This document shows positions 26,652-35,475 of a stretch of 64,000 bases of DNA, in pieces. The position numbers and the translations under genes were made by a program. The stretch is from contig NZ_SLUN01000020.1 of assembly GCF_004340685.1 (NCBI RefSeq), forward strand, positions 8,001-72,000. Reading direction: 5' to 3'. Source of the stretch: Hydrogenispora ethanolica. Its GTDB lineage: Bacteria > Bacillota > UBA4882 > UBA8346. Position 1 is the stretch's first letter; each line of letters begins with the position of its first letter. The notes beneath the pieces were generated by a model. It was given only the letters and a program-made list of their open reading frames with translations, searched no databases and was not told where the DNA came from.

Positions 26652-27458
26652 TTATAACGCCACGATTTTGAGCCCATGCCGGGCAGCGAGGTCCAAAAAC
26701 TCCTCTTTCGCTACAATCAACGTCTTGGCGGCTTCAATCCCCAAAACCCCAGCCCGAGCTGTTATCATGGATTGAAGGGTCGAAAGGCCAACCGTCGGCA
26801 CATCAAAACGTTCATCCTGTTTGGGTTTGCTTACCTTTACCACAACCGCGCCAGGCCCGCCCAGTGTACCACCGCGCAATATCGCCTGATCGGTTCCTTC
26901 AATGGCCTCCACGGCCAATACAACCCCGTTCTTTACTATAACGCTTTGTCCAATGTCCAGTTCCCCACTGACCTTTGCCATTCGAAATCCCAGTTGCAAA
27001 TCGCCGTTTTCCACGGCAGAAATCTCGCCGAGCCGCATCCCCGCCGGAGCCAGCAAATGGCGAAGATAATCGGTTTGCTTGGCAACATGAATTCCCTGCT
27101 TTTCAAAAGCCTCCACAATGGCAAGCAGAACCGCGTCATCGTTTTTTTGAGGAAGCGACGCCAGCAGCGCTTGGCATAACGGATCAAATCCCCCTTGAAA
27201 CAACGCTTCTTTTCCGACCTTTCCGGCAAAAACCACTTCCTTCACCGCTTGGCGATGGAAAGTCTCGATAATTGAGCCCAACTTTCCGGCGGGAAGCAGT
27301 TGGAAATCATCGGCTTTTTGAGCGATTTCCGGGTCGACCTCTCCCGCCAGGCCCACTACCACCGCGCGATAGCCGCGGCTCTTAATCTCTTGCAAAGCAT
27401 CAAATGGCAGCCGGCCGCGCCCCGCGACGAGTCCTACTCCAGCTTGTCGATTCATCAT
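26652..27458 (-). CDS. lpxI: UDP-2,3-diacylglucosamine pyrophosphatase LpxI
   Basis: Hydrolyses UDP-2,3-diacylglucosamine to lipid X in lipid A synthesis, the LpxH alternative. The N-terminal GLVAGRGRLPFDA, central GGFDPLCQALLASLPQKNDDAVL and C-terminal GQSVIVKNGVVLAVEAIEGTDQAI and FDVPTVGLSTLQSM blocks are characteristic of this family (DUF1009). Either of two adjacent ATGs could start; I use 27458, five bases after GGGAG. A strong terminator separates it from lpxA, so it may have its own promoter. lpxB, its usual partner, is not nearby. Confidence 0.92.
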   Translation of the reverse strand: MMNRQAGVGLVAGRGRLPFDALQEIKSRGYRAVVVGLAGEVDPEIAQKADDFQLLPAGKLGSIIETFHRQAVKEVVFAGKVGKEALFQGGFDPLCQALLASLPQKNDDAVLLAIVEAFEKQGIHVAKQTDYLRHLLAPAGMRLGEISAVENGDLQLGFRMAKVSGELDIGQSVIVKNGVVLAVEAIEGTDQAILRGGTLGGPGAVVVKVSKPKQDERFDVPTVGLSTLQSMITARAGVLGIEAAKTLIVAKEEFLDLAARHGLKIVAL

Positions 27459-27553
27459 CAACACTCCCGTCTCTCAGTATCCAACGAAAAAATTTTCTAT
27501 CTACATAAAAAACGAAAATTTTATTTCAAATGAAAAGGGTAGTAGAAATGGCA

Positions 27554-27581
27554 AAAAGACTAGACGATCGTCTAGTCTTTT
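27554..27581. terminator. Perfect 28-bp palindromic terminator
   Basis: AAAAGACTAGACGA followed directly by its complement TCGTCTAGTCTTTT. It gives a long stem with a U-run on either strand and lies just after the lpxA stop, dividing the lpxC-fabZ-lpxA unit from lpxI and the lpt genes. Confidence 0.85.
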
Positions 27582-27604
27582 ATCAACCTTAGTTTCCCGA
27601 GAAC

Positions 27605-28417
27605 TTACCTTAAAATACCCCGTTCGGCATTGCGCAGGAAACGGATGAAATGATCGATCTCCTGGCTGCCCTGGAGTTCTTGCTCCATCTGTTCAATGGC
27701 CCGGCTAATCGTCAAGCTGGACCGGTAGAGGATCCGATAGGCTTTTTTGATCTCATCCCGCACTTCGGAAACGATCCCATTCCGACGCAAACCGACTACA
27801 TTAATGCCGGATACTTTGGCGGGATTTCCATCCACCAGCACAAACGGAGGAATGTCCTTCACGATCTTCGAACAAGCGCCGATCATGGCCATCTTGCCGA
27901 CTTTGGTGAATTGATGGACTCCGGTCAAGCCGCTGATAATCGCCCGATCTTCCACCACAACATGCCCGGCCAAAGCCGAACAGTTACCGATGATTACGTG
28001 GTTGCCGACCTGACAGTCGTGAGCGACATGGGAATAGGCCATGAACAAACTATTGCTGCCGATGCGGGTTTCCAGTCCCCCGCCCTCGGTACCGCGGCTG
28101 ATCGTGACATTTTCCCGGAAAATATTGTTATCGCCGATGACCAGAAAACTTTTTTCACCTTTGAATTTTAAATCCTGTGGTTCGCAGCCGATGCTGCCGC
28201 CGTGATAAAATCGGTTTCCCTCGCCAATTGTCGTCCAGCCTTCAATGACCACATTGGGTCCGATAATACAATTATCGCCAATCACAACATTTTCTCCAAT
28301 AATGGCATAGGGGCCGATAACTACATTGCGTCCGATAACCGCACCCGGATGGACAATGGCGGTTTCGTGGATTTCGCGGATTGCCACCACTTTCGATTCG
28401 ACGAGTTTCATTGTCAT
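27605..28417 (-). CDS. lpxA: UDP-N-acetylglucosamine acyltransferase LpxA
   Basis: First enzyme of lipid A synthesis, moving an acyl chain from acyl-ACP to UDP-GlcNAc. The left-handed parallel beta-helix is seen as hexapeptide repeats (VIGRNV, VIGPYA, IIGENV, VIGDNC). CEPQDLKFKGE and the catalytic His in YSHVAHDCQVGN match LpxA. I use the ATG at 28417, after GGGGG. The C-terminal helical part (EVRDEIKKAYRILYRS) is present and length (270) is normal. The partner fabZ is immediately upstream. Confidence 0.95.
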   Translation of the reverse strand: MTMKLVESKVVAIREIHETAIVHPGAVIGRNVVIGPYAIIGENVVIGDNCIIGPNVVIEGWTTIGEGNRFYHGGSIGCEPQDLKFKGEKSFLVIGDNNIFRENVTISRGTEGGGLETRIGSNSLFMAYSHVAHDCQVGNHVIIGNCSALAGHVVVEDRAIISGLTGVHQFTKVGKMAMIGACSKIVKDIPPFVLVDGNPAKVSGINVVGLRRNGIVSEVRDEIKKAYRILYRSSLTISRAIEQMEQELQGSQEIDHFIRFLRNAERGILR

Positions 28418-28588
28418 GAATGAGCCCCCTATCATAATTGCCCCCAGAACTAAGAAGTAAAATTATTAATATAATCTGGAGATATGTATCAAGATTGGAC
28501 AGGCATTTACGACGTTTTTTAAGCAAATAACGTGATTATTCCCATAAAATCTTTCTTATTCTCTCCAATATGCCATGAATCTATAAAT

Positions 28589-29011
28589 TTATTCGCCGAC
28601 CACAAACATCAGATCGGCTTCGGTCGCCACCTGATTGTCCACCCTGGCCACGGCATGCACTTTGCCGACACTGCCTTTAAGGCGGATGACTTCAATTTCC
28701 ATAATAATTTGGTCGCCGGGGACGATCGTCTTGCGGAACCGCGCATTGTCTATCCCGGTGAAATAAGGGATCTTGCCCTTGTGTTCCTCTTGGGACAGCA
28801 TCAGTATTCCCGCAGACTGCGCCAGAGCTTCGATGATCAGCACCCCGGGCATGACCGGTTTGGCCGGAAAATGGCCGTTAAAAAACTCCTCATTGGCCGT
28901 GACATTTTTGAGGGCCACGATCCGTTGCTTGGGTTCAATCTCCAGGACCCGGTCGACCAATAAAAAAGGATAGCGGTGCGGCAACATTTTTTTGATCTCA
29001 TTGATATCCAT
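28589..29011 (-). CDS. fabZ: 3-hydroxyacyl-ACP dehydratase FabZ
   Basis: Dehydrates 3-hydroxyacyl-ACP in fatty-acid elongation, competing with LpxA for the same substrate. The 140 residues have [13 protein letters not shown] and the active-site blocks [14 protein letters not shown] (catalytic His) and IIEALAQ (catalytic Glu). It lies between lpxC and lpxA, a common arrangement that couples membrane and LPS synthesis. Confidence 0.97.
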   Translation of the reverse strand: MDINEIKKMLPHRYPFLLVDRVLEIEPKQRIVALKNVTANEEFFNGHFPAKPVMPGVLIIEALAQSAGILMLSQEEHKGKIPYFTGIDNARFRKTIVPGDQIIMEIEVIRLKGSVGKVHAVARVDNQVATEADLMFVVGE

Positions 29012-29029
29012 CTCGAAAATTCCTCCTCT

Positions 29030-29911
29030 TTATCTGGCCGCGACCGGGGTCGGGGCCGAAATGGCGGCGATCTTCTTCGCCAACTCCGAATCCAGTGCGT
29101 GACCGGAACGGATTGCGACCAATTGTCCGGCGAGCGGACCTAAAAGGTACAGATCCCCCAAGATATCCAGAATTTTATGGCGCACGATCTCATCGGGAAA
29201 ACGCAGTTCATTGACATAACCGTCCTCGCCCACGATTACCGCGCTGTTGAAATCGCCGCCCAAAGCCAGACCCCGGCTCCGGAGATATTCGATCTCCTTC
29301 ATAAAGGCGATGGTCCGGGCCGGAGCGATCTCCGTGACAAAGCTCTCCGGATTCAGCACATATTGCAAGTATTGGTTGCCGGTTACCGGATGGTCGGAGG
29401 TGAAGGTAAAGCTGATGGCTAACTGCTCTTGCTCCGGCGCGGCCGGCAATCCGATCAGCATCGCTTTGGAAGGCTCACCCTGACGCATGACGGTTCCTTC
29501 CACCCATACCGGCTCCTTAATGCGCGTGTAACGGCGAAGTGCCGCTTGCGCGGTTAAACCGGCCTTCAGTATTTTTTCGACAAAGAATAAGCCACTGTTG
29601 TCTCCCGCCGGAATCTCTTCACCGTCGACTTCCACCAGCACATTATCGATGCCCAAGCCATGAAAGACGGCCATTAAGTGTTCGATCGTCCCGATCTTCC
29701 AGCCATCCTTGCCGATGGTGGTATTTTTGGTGGTATCCACCAGCGCATGGATATCCGCTTTCACACGAGGCTGTCCTGGCAGATCGGTCCGGCCGAACCA
29801 TACTCCGGAGTCAGCCGGCAAGGGCGTCAAACGCATCCGAACCTCGGCCCCGCAGTGCAGCGCCCGCCCCTCGATGACAATCTCATCAGCAATCGTCTGT
29901 TGAAATGCCAA
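29030..29911 (-). CDS. lpxC: UDP-3-O-acyl-GlcNAc deacetylase LpxC
   Basis: Zinc hydrolase for the committed step of lipid A synthesis. Zinc ligands are visible as the His in GTIEHLMAVFHGLGI and the His and Asp in RHKILDILGDLYLLG; the TTKNTTIG segment and the final SGHALDSELAKK are also characteristic. The 293-residue length is normal. A GGAGG site precedes the ATG and a consensus promoter lies at 30066-30094, with a leader of about 145 bases. It heads the lpxC-fabZ-lpxA unit. Confidence 0.96.
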   Translation of the reverse strand: MAFQQTIADEIVIEGRALHCGAEVRMRLTPLPADSGVWFGRTDLPGQPRVKADIHALVDTTKNTTIGKDGWKIGTIEHLMAVFHGLGIDNVLVEVDGEEIPAGDNSGLFFVEKILKAGLTAQAALRRYTRIKEPVWVEGTVMRQGEPSKAMLIGLPAAPEQEQLAISFTFTSDHPVTGNQYLQYVLNPESFVTEIAPARTIAFMKEIEYLRSRGLALGGDFNSAVIVGEDGYVNELRFPDEIVRHKILDILGDLYLLGPLAGQLVAIRSGHALDSELAKKIAAISAPTPVAAR

Positions 29912-30065
29912 TTTTGTACCTCCGTCGCATTTTCATTGCCTGTTTCCCCGGCTTGATTGTTTTGCATTCGGCCTTGGGAATAAGAAATTTATTTCATCCT
30001 AGCTATCGCGCTTCCATCCCGGTAAAAAGCTAAATAACTGCCATCATATAAAAACATCTTCATGA

Positions 30066-30094
30066 ATTATATGTCAGCCCGGGAACCCTGTCAA
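30066..30094 (-). promoter_or_regulatory. Consensus sigma-A promoter of lpxC
   Basis: A perfect TTGACA (30089-30094) and TATAAT (30066-30071), 17 bases apart, on the minus strand. It lies just downstream of the ABC ATPase stop and should drive lpxC-fabZ-lpxA strongly and constitutively. Confidence 0.9.
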
Positions 30095-30100
30095 GTAAAA

Positions 30101-30829
30101 TCAATGCCGCAACAGCTGATGATACTTCTTGCCAATCTCCGAAGTCGGATGTTCGAAAACTTGCTGCGGCGGTCCCTCTTCCACGACCCGGCCTTTATCC
30201 ATAAAGACGATGCGGTCGGCGGCCCGCCGGGCAAACGACAGCTCGTGCGTTACAATCAGCATCGTGGTGTTGCCCTCTTGGACCAGTTCCTCCATGACCT
30301 CCAAAACCTCGCCGATCAGAATCGGGTCGAGCGAGGCCGTGGGTTCGTCCCATAACATGATCTCCGGCTCCAGCGCCAACGCCCGGGCGATGCCCACCCG
30401 TTGCTGCTCCCCGCCGCTGAGCTCATCCGGTCGGTCCTGCAATTTTGTACCGAGCCCGACCTTGCCCAGGGCGCACTCCGCCCGGCGATTGGCTTCCTCG
30501 ACGCTCACTCCTTGCAGACGGAGCGGCATCGCCACATTATCAAGAGCCGTCAAGCGACGGATCAAGTTGAAGTGTTGAAAGACAAATCCGATCTTCCGCC
30601 GGACCGCTAGCAACTCATGGAGATTGAGATCGGTGATCGGCTGGCCCGCCAAGCGGATCGCTCCGGAATCCGGTTCGGTCAGCCGGTTGATGCAGCGGAT
30701 CAGCGTTGACTTGCCGCAACCGCTCGGTCCCATGATGACGACCGTCTCGCCTTTTTCAACGCGGAGATCGACTCCGTCGAGGGCTTGCTTCCGGCCGTAA
30801 TTTTTCATTAGATCAGAGACTTCCAACAT
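30101..30829 (-). CDS. ABC transporter ATPase, polar amino acid type
   Basis: A 242-residue ATPase close to the GlnQ/ArtP type: Walker A GPSGCGKSTL, FVFQHFNLI, signature LSGGEQQR, Walker B IMLWDEPTASLDP and the THELSFAR switch. Ordinarily such proteins pair with amino-acid importers, but the only neighbour is the unusual 842-residue permease upstream, separated by 126 bases holding a hairpin. No substrate-binding protein gene is present. I infer they form one transporter whose substrate is unknown. The ribosome site is weak. Confidence 0.88.
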   Translation of the reverse strand: MLEVSDLMKNYGRKQALDGVDLRVEKGETVVIMGPSGCGKSTLIRCINRLTEPDSGAIRLAGQPITDLNLHELLAVRRKIGFVFQHFNLIRRLTALDNVAMPLRLQGVSVEEANRRAECALGKVGLGTKLQDRPDELSGGEQQRVGIARALALEPEIMLWDEPTASLDPILIGEVLEVMEELVQEGNTTMLIVTHELSFARRAADRIVFMDKGRVVEEGPPQQVFEHPTSEIGKKYHQLLRH

Positions 30830-30864
30830 GCTTTAGCACCAGCCTATTTAGAGAATTCCCCGGT

Positions 30865-30898
30865 CCGTCCGCGCCGGGAAGCCCGGCACGGACGGGAC
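30865..30898. other. GC-rich intergenic hairpin
   Basis: CCGTCCGCGCCGGG pairs with CCCGGCACGGACGG across a 3-base loop, with one mismatch. It lies between the permease and ATPase genes and has no clear T-run, so it may be an mRNA-stabilising or attenuating stem rather than a terminator. Confidence 0.5.
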
Positions 30899-30955
30899 TT
30901 CGGGCCTTGGTGGATTCCTCACTCAAGTATATGATTCAACGCTCGGTAACGGTCA

Positions 30956-33484
30956 TTATTTCATAATCATCTTCCAGCGGTTCAAGACCTGCAACAATCC
31001 GGGGCGTCCGGCCGGAATCACGATCTCCCGCATGATGGTCTTGAATGGTAATCCCAATGAGAGCCCGGCCATCACCTCGTCCTTGCTGACAGGATTGATC
31101 TTTTCCGCCAGCGACGAAATGAGAATTCCCAGTACAACGCCGCCGATTCCGACATAGAACAGATTGACATAAGGGATCCTGGCCCCCGACATCGCGAAGG
31201 TCGCTACCAGCCAAACGCAACCCATGGCTCCGGCATAGAGGTTGGCCGGATTGACCAGCCACTGCAGCAGCCGGTAGCCGCGGTCGAGCCAGACATTGTC
31301 CGGCTTGAGCTTCTTTTTGGCGAAGAACGAGTAACCCATCATTCGTAACATCGAAACCACCAGCGATTGATCCAGAATGAACGACAGGACCCACAGAATC
31401 AGGACCACCAATGCCGCAATGGTCGAGCGGACCTCCGCCAAAATCTTAAAAAGCTCGCTCCGGATGTCGAATTGAATGGTACCCGACGGCAAGGAGAAGA
31501 TATTCACTTGATTATTGCCCAAGGCGTCCCGGATCGCGGCGTCAACCAACTGCCGGTCGATGCCGGTTTTCGTGAAGATCTGCAGCCGGCTGCCGGTGGC
31601 CGTCTGACCGCCGATATACTTGTCGATCAACGTCACTGTGCGGCCGATCTCCTCATCCATCATCTTCGGCAGCGAATCCCTCAAGCGTTGCATCTCCGCG
31701 ATTAAGGCGCCGAGGTCGATCTTGTCCGAGCCGAATACGTGATCGCTCACGGCATTCAGTCCCGCCTTCAGGTCGGCCGGATTGACCCCGGTGATCTTCG
31801 ACAGCACTTCGTTGGTGGACCCGAGCAGCTCCTGCAATTTCTGCTGGTTTGCGCTGCCCGGCGTGAAGACGGTTCCCACATTGTCGATCTGCTGCGCTAG
31901 ATCCTTGGCCTTGTTGCGCCAGGAAAGCAGGACCGACATCACCGGGTTGAAACGGTTGATAAAATCATCCAGCGCGCCGATGCGGTCGCGGATCGCTCTT
32001 TCGACCGTGCGCAATTGCGAATTCAAAAGCTCCATCTTCTCGCCGATGCCCCCGTCTCCGCCGAGCGAATTCTGGAGCAACGGGCTGCCCATCAGCAAGC
32101 GAGCGCCCTGCAAGCCGTTCAATGCCGTGCTGAAACGGTTTTCCACGACTTGAACCCGGGCAAAATTACGGGCCAAGAAATCCAGATCATCGCCGACGCT
32201 GCTGATCAAGCGGACGGTCCGGTTCAAGCCGGACTGATTGGCTTTGCCGCTCAGGCCGGTGATCCCCGCCGCCATCCCGTTCAACGCCGACTGCACCTGG
32301 GTGAGCTGATGGTAAACCTTTTCGACGCCGCTGACAGTCAACCCTGCGCCGCTGCTGCTGTTATTGTTATAATCGGCGATCGCCGAATTCACATTGGTCA
32401 ACAGCTGGATCCCCTGATCCATCGCGTAAACGAGCTGGGCTTTCCTGCTGGAGACCTCCACTGTTCCAACGGCTTGGCCGATCTTATCCCCGGCCGATAC
32501 CCGGTATGCGGTCCGATCCCGCAATAACGACGAATCGCCTTGAATGATCATGCCGTGAATTCCGGCGGTGTCGATGGCGGTGATCTTGACCACCACTTCC
32601 AGTGGCTCTAGCAGCTTGCCGGGCTGAATATCCTTAGCGTTCTGTCCGTTCAGCGCCAGCAGATCGCCGACAGCCAGGTCCTGTCCGGGGTTGGGCTTAA
32701 TGAGAACCTCGGCGGCATAGGCCGTCATGAAGTTCTTTATCTCTGACATGGTGTTCACCAGGTATTGGTTGTCGCCGCCGCCGTCGGTGCTGACATCCTT
32801 GGCCAGATCCAGGTCTTTGATTCCCACGATAGCCTGGGACGCCTTCTTACCGAGGGTCAATAACTCTTCCTGGGAATGGTTGGAATCCAGGCGCACCTCG
32901 ATGATCTGGTAGCGCGCCAACAGCTTTTTGATCTGTTTAGCAACCGTCTCATGGAGCTGTGTGTTCTTAAGAATTACACCGATGCTGCTCCCGTCCTTGT
33001 AAGTGAAACGGACTCCCGGAATCTGGCCTACCTGCCGCGATACCATGTCAAAGACACCCCGCGGCACATTGGAGATGTTAATCCGCGGTTCGGTCATGAT
33101 CGAAAAACCGGCGTCCCCCGGCAGATCGGCGAACACGGAGCCCAGGTTGTTAAAGACTTCCCGGTTCCGGTACTCCGATGGCAGCGTCAGAAAAAAGGTA
33201 GCTTTGCCCGCGACACTGATCCCTGCTTTCAGGGTAGCGCCGGGAAATTTATCATTGGCCACCTGCTGGAGCTGGCGACGCAAGGAGCCTTTTAGCTCTT
33301 CGCGCACTTGAAAGAGGAGATCATATTCGCCCGAGTCGCCCATGATCCCGGCGACCGTCTTGGCGAAATACTGATCCGTCACCATCGCAAAACCGCCCGC
33401 AAACAACGCCGAAGCCAAGGTGCCGATGAGCAACATTACGAGGATATCTTTTATGAAGGTGTCCCGACGCAAAAAAGTTAACAT
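30956..33484 (-). CDS. ABC permease with a very large extracytoplasmic domain
   Basis: An 842-residue protein I cannot place in a named family. One membrane span near residues 13-35 is followed by about 650 residues outside the membrane, with helical and coiled-coil-like stretches (for example LLNSQLRTVERAIRDRIGALDDFINRF split over the region 500-530). Spans follow near 687-707, 750-767 and 775-792. Residues 803-825 (DEVMAGLSLGLPFKTIMREIVIP) look like the EAA coupling loop of importer-type permeases. The start has GGAGG upstream. Its ATPase is the next gene, and the LPS locus follows. This suggests a two-gene transporter for an envelope or exported molecule, which is inference. Confidence 0.75.
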   Translation of the reverse strand: MLTFLRRDTFIKDILVMLLIGTLASALFAGGFAMVTDQYFAKTVAGIMGDSGEYDLLFQVREELKGSLRRQLQQVANDKFPGATLKAGISVAGKATFFLTLPSEYRNREVFNNLGSVFADLPGDAGFSIMTEPRINISNVPRGVFDMVSRQVGQIPGVRFTYKDGSSIGVILKNTQLHETVAKQIKKLLARYQIIEVRLDSNHSQEELLTLGKKASQAIVGIKDLDLAKDVSTDGGGDNQYLVNTMSEIKNFMTAYAAEVLIKPNPGQDLAVGDLLALNGQNAKDIQPGKLLEPLEVVVKITAIDTAGIHGMIIQGDSSLLRDRTAYRVSAGDKIGQAVGTVEVSSRKAQLVYAMDQGIQLLTNVNSAIADYNNNSSSGAGLTVSGVEKVYHQLTQVQSALNGMAAGITGLSGKANQSGLNRTVRLISSVGDDLDFLARNFARVQVVENRFSTALNGLQGARLLMGSPLLQNSLGGDGGIGEKMELLNSQLRTVERAIRDRIGALDDFINRFNPVMSVLLSWRNKAKDLAQQIDNVGTVFTPGSANQQKLQELLGSTNEVLSKITGVNPADLKAGLNAVSDHVFGSDKIDLGALIAEMQRLRDSLPKMMDEEIGRTVTLIDKYIGGQTATGSRLQIFTKTGIDRQLVDAAIRDALGNNQVNIFSLPSGTIQFDIRSELFKILAEVRSTIAALVVLILWVLSFILDQSLVVSMLRMMGYSFFAKKKLKPDNVWLDRGYRLLQWLVNPANLYAGAMGCVWLVATFAMSGARIPYVNLFYVGIGGVVLGILISSLAEKINPVSKDEVMAGLSLGLPFKTIMREIVIPAGRPGLLQVLNRWKMIMK

Positions 33485-33633
33485 AACGTACCTCCATCGT
33501 CAGCACCGATTATAACATAATTAACGTCGCCAGCGCCAGTAAATATCCCATTTTAGCAGCATAAATATTTGGAAATAATGTCAAGAAGCGGCCTGCTTGG
33601 CCCATGCAATCCGCTCCCGCCGCAAAACTCCGG

Positions 33634-33676
33634 AAAACGGGAGATACCGGTGAACTCCACCGGTATCTCTCGTTTT
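33634..33676. terminator. Long-stem bidirectional terminator
   Basis: A stem of about 19 bp with one G-U pair runs from AAAACGGGAGATACCGGTG to its partner ending CGTTTT, with a 5-base loop. It lies after the DUF3794 gene on the minus strand and would also block plus-strand reading. Confidence 0.8.
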
Positions 33677-33689
33677 GAACCGTTGCTAC

Positions 33690-33786
33690 AGCATTTTGCC
33701 CAAGCGTTGACGGGTTTGAAGTGAAAAGCGCGAACGCCTCACCGCGCTTTTTGCGAACAAAGCCGTTTACGCTTTATCAAAATGCT
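33690..33786. repeat. Dispersed 97-bp inverted-repeat element, family 1, copy 1
   Basis: Ends AGCATTTTGCCCAAGCGT and ACGCTTTATCAAAATGCT are imperfect inverted repeats of 18 bases; the centre has AAAAGCGCG pairing with CGCGCTTTT. A second copy at 46011-46107 has the same length and differs at only a few positions. No open frame. It looks like a MITE or a REP-type hairpin element; no target duplication was clear. Confidence 0.85.
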
Positions 33787-33808
33787 ACCATTCGGCAACC
33801 GCGCCAAG

Positions 33809-34285
33809 TTATGACATATGGAAACCCGCTTCGCTCACCCGGACCGTGCCCTGCGCTCCGAACCGCAGCGGCTGCACAGGCAAGGTATTCGAAAACGTAA
33901 CGGTATTGCCGGACGGATCATCGTCGGTTACCACGATATTTATATCGATGACCACGTTCTCTTGAAGCTCGGTCGGGGAAACCAGGCTAAAGTTGAGGAA
34001 TACGACCGCCGGCGTGAGTTGGCAGCTGGATCCGGCCGGGACTCCCGGTGTATCGGCGAAACCGCTGAATGGAATATCGACGCCCACGTGACGGACGAAG
34101 CCATCCTGATCGACAAAGAAGATCTGTTTATGCAATGTACCCAGGAAAATTACTTTATTCTCAATCACAAAACACTGGGTATCGCGGACGCTGGCCACGA
34201 TCTCACTGATCTTCTCAGCCGCCACGGGAAGGGTAACCGTATCGCTGACTAAAACTTGAGCGGTCGTTTCCGCCAGTACTGCCAT
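33809..34285 (-). CDS. Single-domain SPOCS/DUF3794 protein
   Basis: A 158-residue protein whose body is one DUF3794 (SPOCS) domain: VIENKVIFLGTLHKQIFFVD, VDIPFSGFADTPGVP and ENVVIDINIVV. The domain is found in spore coat and exosporium proteins such as SipL and in related proteins of spore formers. It stands alone between a terminator and the SDR gene. It supports a spore-forming lifestyle, but a direct coat role is inference. Confidence 0.82.
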   Translation of the reverse strand: MAVLAETTAQVLVSDTVTLPVAAEKISEIVASVRDTQCFVIENKVIFLGTLHKQIFFVDQDGFVRHVGVDIPFSGFADTPGVPAGSSCQLTPAVVFLNFSLVSPTELQENVVIDINIVVTDDDPSGNTVTFSNTLPVQPLRFGAQGTVRVSEAGFHMS

Positions 34286-34420
34286 TCTTATCCCTTCTTC
34301 CCAATGATTTTGTTATATCATATGGGCCGTGCGGGGACGAGAAGCTGAGACGGAAGCATATTTCCCCGGAATAAGGCCACTCGCCCATGCCAAGGCCGGG
34401 TCCTGCCCCGGAGCTTTCCT

Positions 34421-35203
34421 TTAACCGCGGGACTTCTCGCGATGGACTACCGTCGCGCTGGCCTGATGGGTCGCGGTCACCGTCACTTCGCAGATCTGGA
34501 CGTGAGCCGGCGCCATCGCGCAATAGAGGGCGATATCCGCGATATCCTCGCCTTTCAACGGCTTAATCCCCTGATAGACGCCGCCGGCCCGCTCCTCGTC
34601 CCCTTTGAACCGAACCACGCTGAAGTTGGTCTCCACCAGTCCGGGCTGGATGTTGGTGACCCGGATCGGCTGGTCGGCCACGTCCATCCGCAAGCCGTCG
34701 CTGATGAATTTCACCGCCGCCTTGGTGGCGCAATAGACCGCGCCGTTGGGATAGGCCTGAACTCCGGCGATGGAACCGATATTGATAACGTGGCCGTCCA
34801 GATGGTTCTCGACCATCAGCGGCACGATCAACCGGGTCAGATAGAGCAGGCCTTTGACATTGGTATCGATCATCGTCTCCCAATCCTCGATCGCGCCTTG
34901 ATAGAGCTTTTCCAACCCCAGTGCCAGGCCGGCATTGTTGATCAGGATGTCGATCCGTCGCCATGCTTCGGGCAGATCGCTCACAGTCCGCTCCACCGCG
35001 GCCCGGTCCCGCACATCCAAAGCGCGGAGCAAGGTCTCGGTCGTGTAACGCTGCTGCAATTCCTCGGCCAACCGCTGCAATTGCTCAAGATTGCGGGCGG
35101 CGAGGATCAGGCGGGCGCCGTTGGCCGCGAACGCCCGGGCGCAAGCCTCGCCAATGCCGCTGCTGGCTCCGGAGATGAATACGGTTTTTCCTTTGATGGA
35201 CAT
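34421..35203 (-). CDS. Short-chain dehydrogenase/reductase, YdfG-like
   Basis: An NAD(P)-dependent oxidoreductase of the classical SDR type, 260 residues. The Rossmann motif SGASSGIGEACA lies near residue 9, NNAGLALG near 88, and the catalytic Ser-Tyr-Lys set appears as GSIAG and YCATKAAVK. The closest familiar type is the YdfG 3-hydroxy acid dehydrogenase group. The ATG at 35203 has AAGGAGG upstream. Substrate is not determinable. The gene stands alone. Confidence 0.88.
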   Translation of the reverse strand: MSIKGKTVFISGASSGIGEACARAFAANGARLILAARNLEQLQRLAEELQQRYTTETLLRALDVRDRAAVERTVSDLPEAWRRIDILINNAGLALGLEKLYQGAIEDWETMIDTNVKGLLYLTRLIVPLMVENHLDGHVINIGSIAGVQAYPNGAVYCATKAAVKFISDGLRMDVADQPIRVTNIQPGLVETNFSVVRFKGDEERAGGVYQGIKPLKGEDIADIALYCAMAPAHVQICEVTVTATHQASATVVHREKSRG

Positions 35204-35475
35204 CGCAAATTCCTCCTTAGGATAGATATTGAAAGATTCCCCTCGTTCGGTTTGGCCTCGCGCTACAGATTCCAGCGCGGATGCGTTGCTCACGATATAT
35301 TCGGTTGAATGCAATTTCTAAGGCAGCATCTTGTCCCCGGAGGACCTTCGCCGCCCGGGCTTCAGCCGCTGACTCCATTATATCAAAATTTATAACATTG
35401 GGTCATTTACAAGAAATGAATCTTTCCGGAGCATAGGCATTACCATCTGAGATCGACCGTCCTCGGGCTGCCGGA
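35204..35475. other. Intergenic stretch before the tandem array
   Basis: No gene with a credible ribosome site was found. A GATCGACC at 35451 lies before the array but is out of its exact register, 25 bases from the first full unit. Confidence 0.4.

Noticed and set aside
34442-35308. Plus-strand frame opposite the SDR gene
   Set aside because: Shadow frame; the SDR motifs on the other strand are complete.
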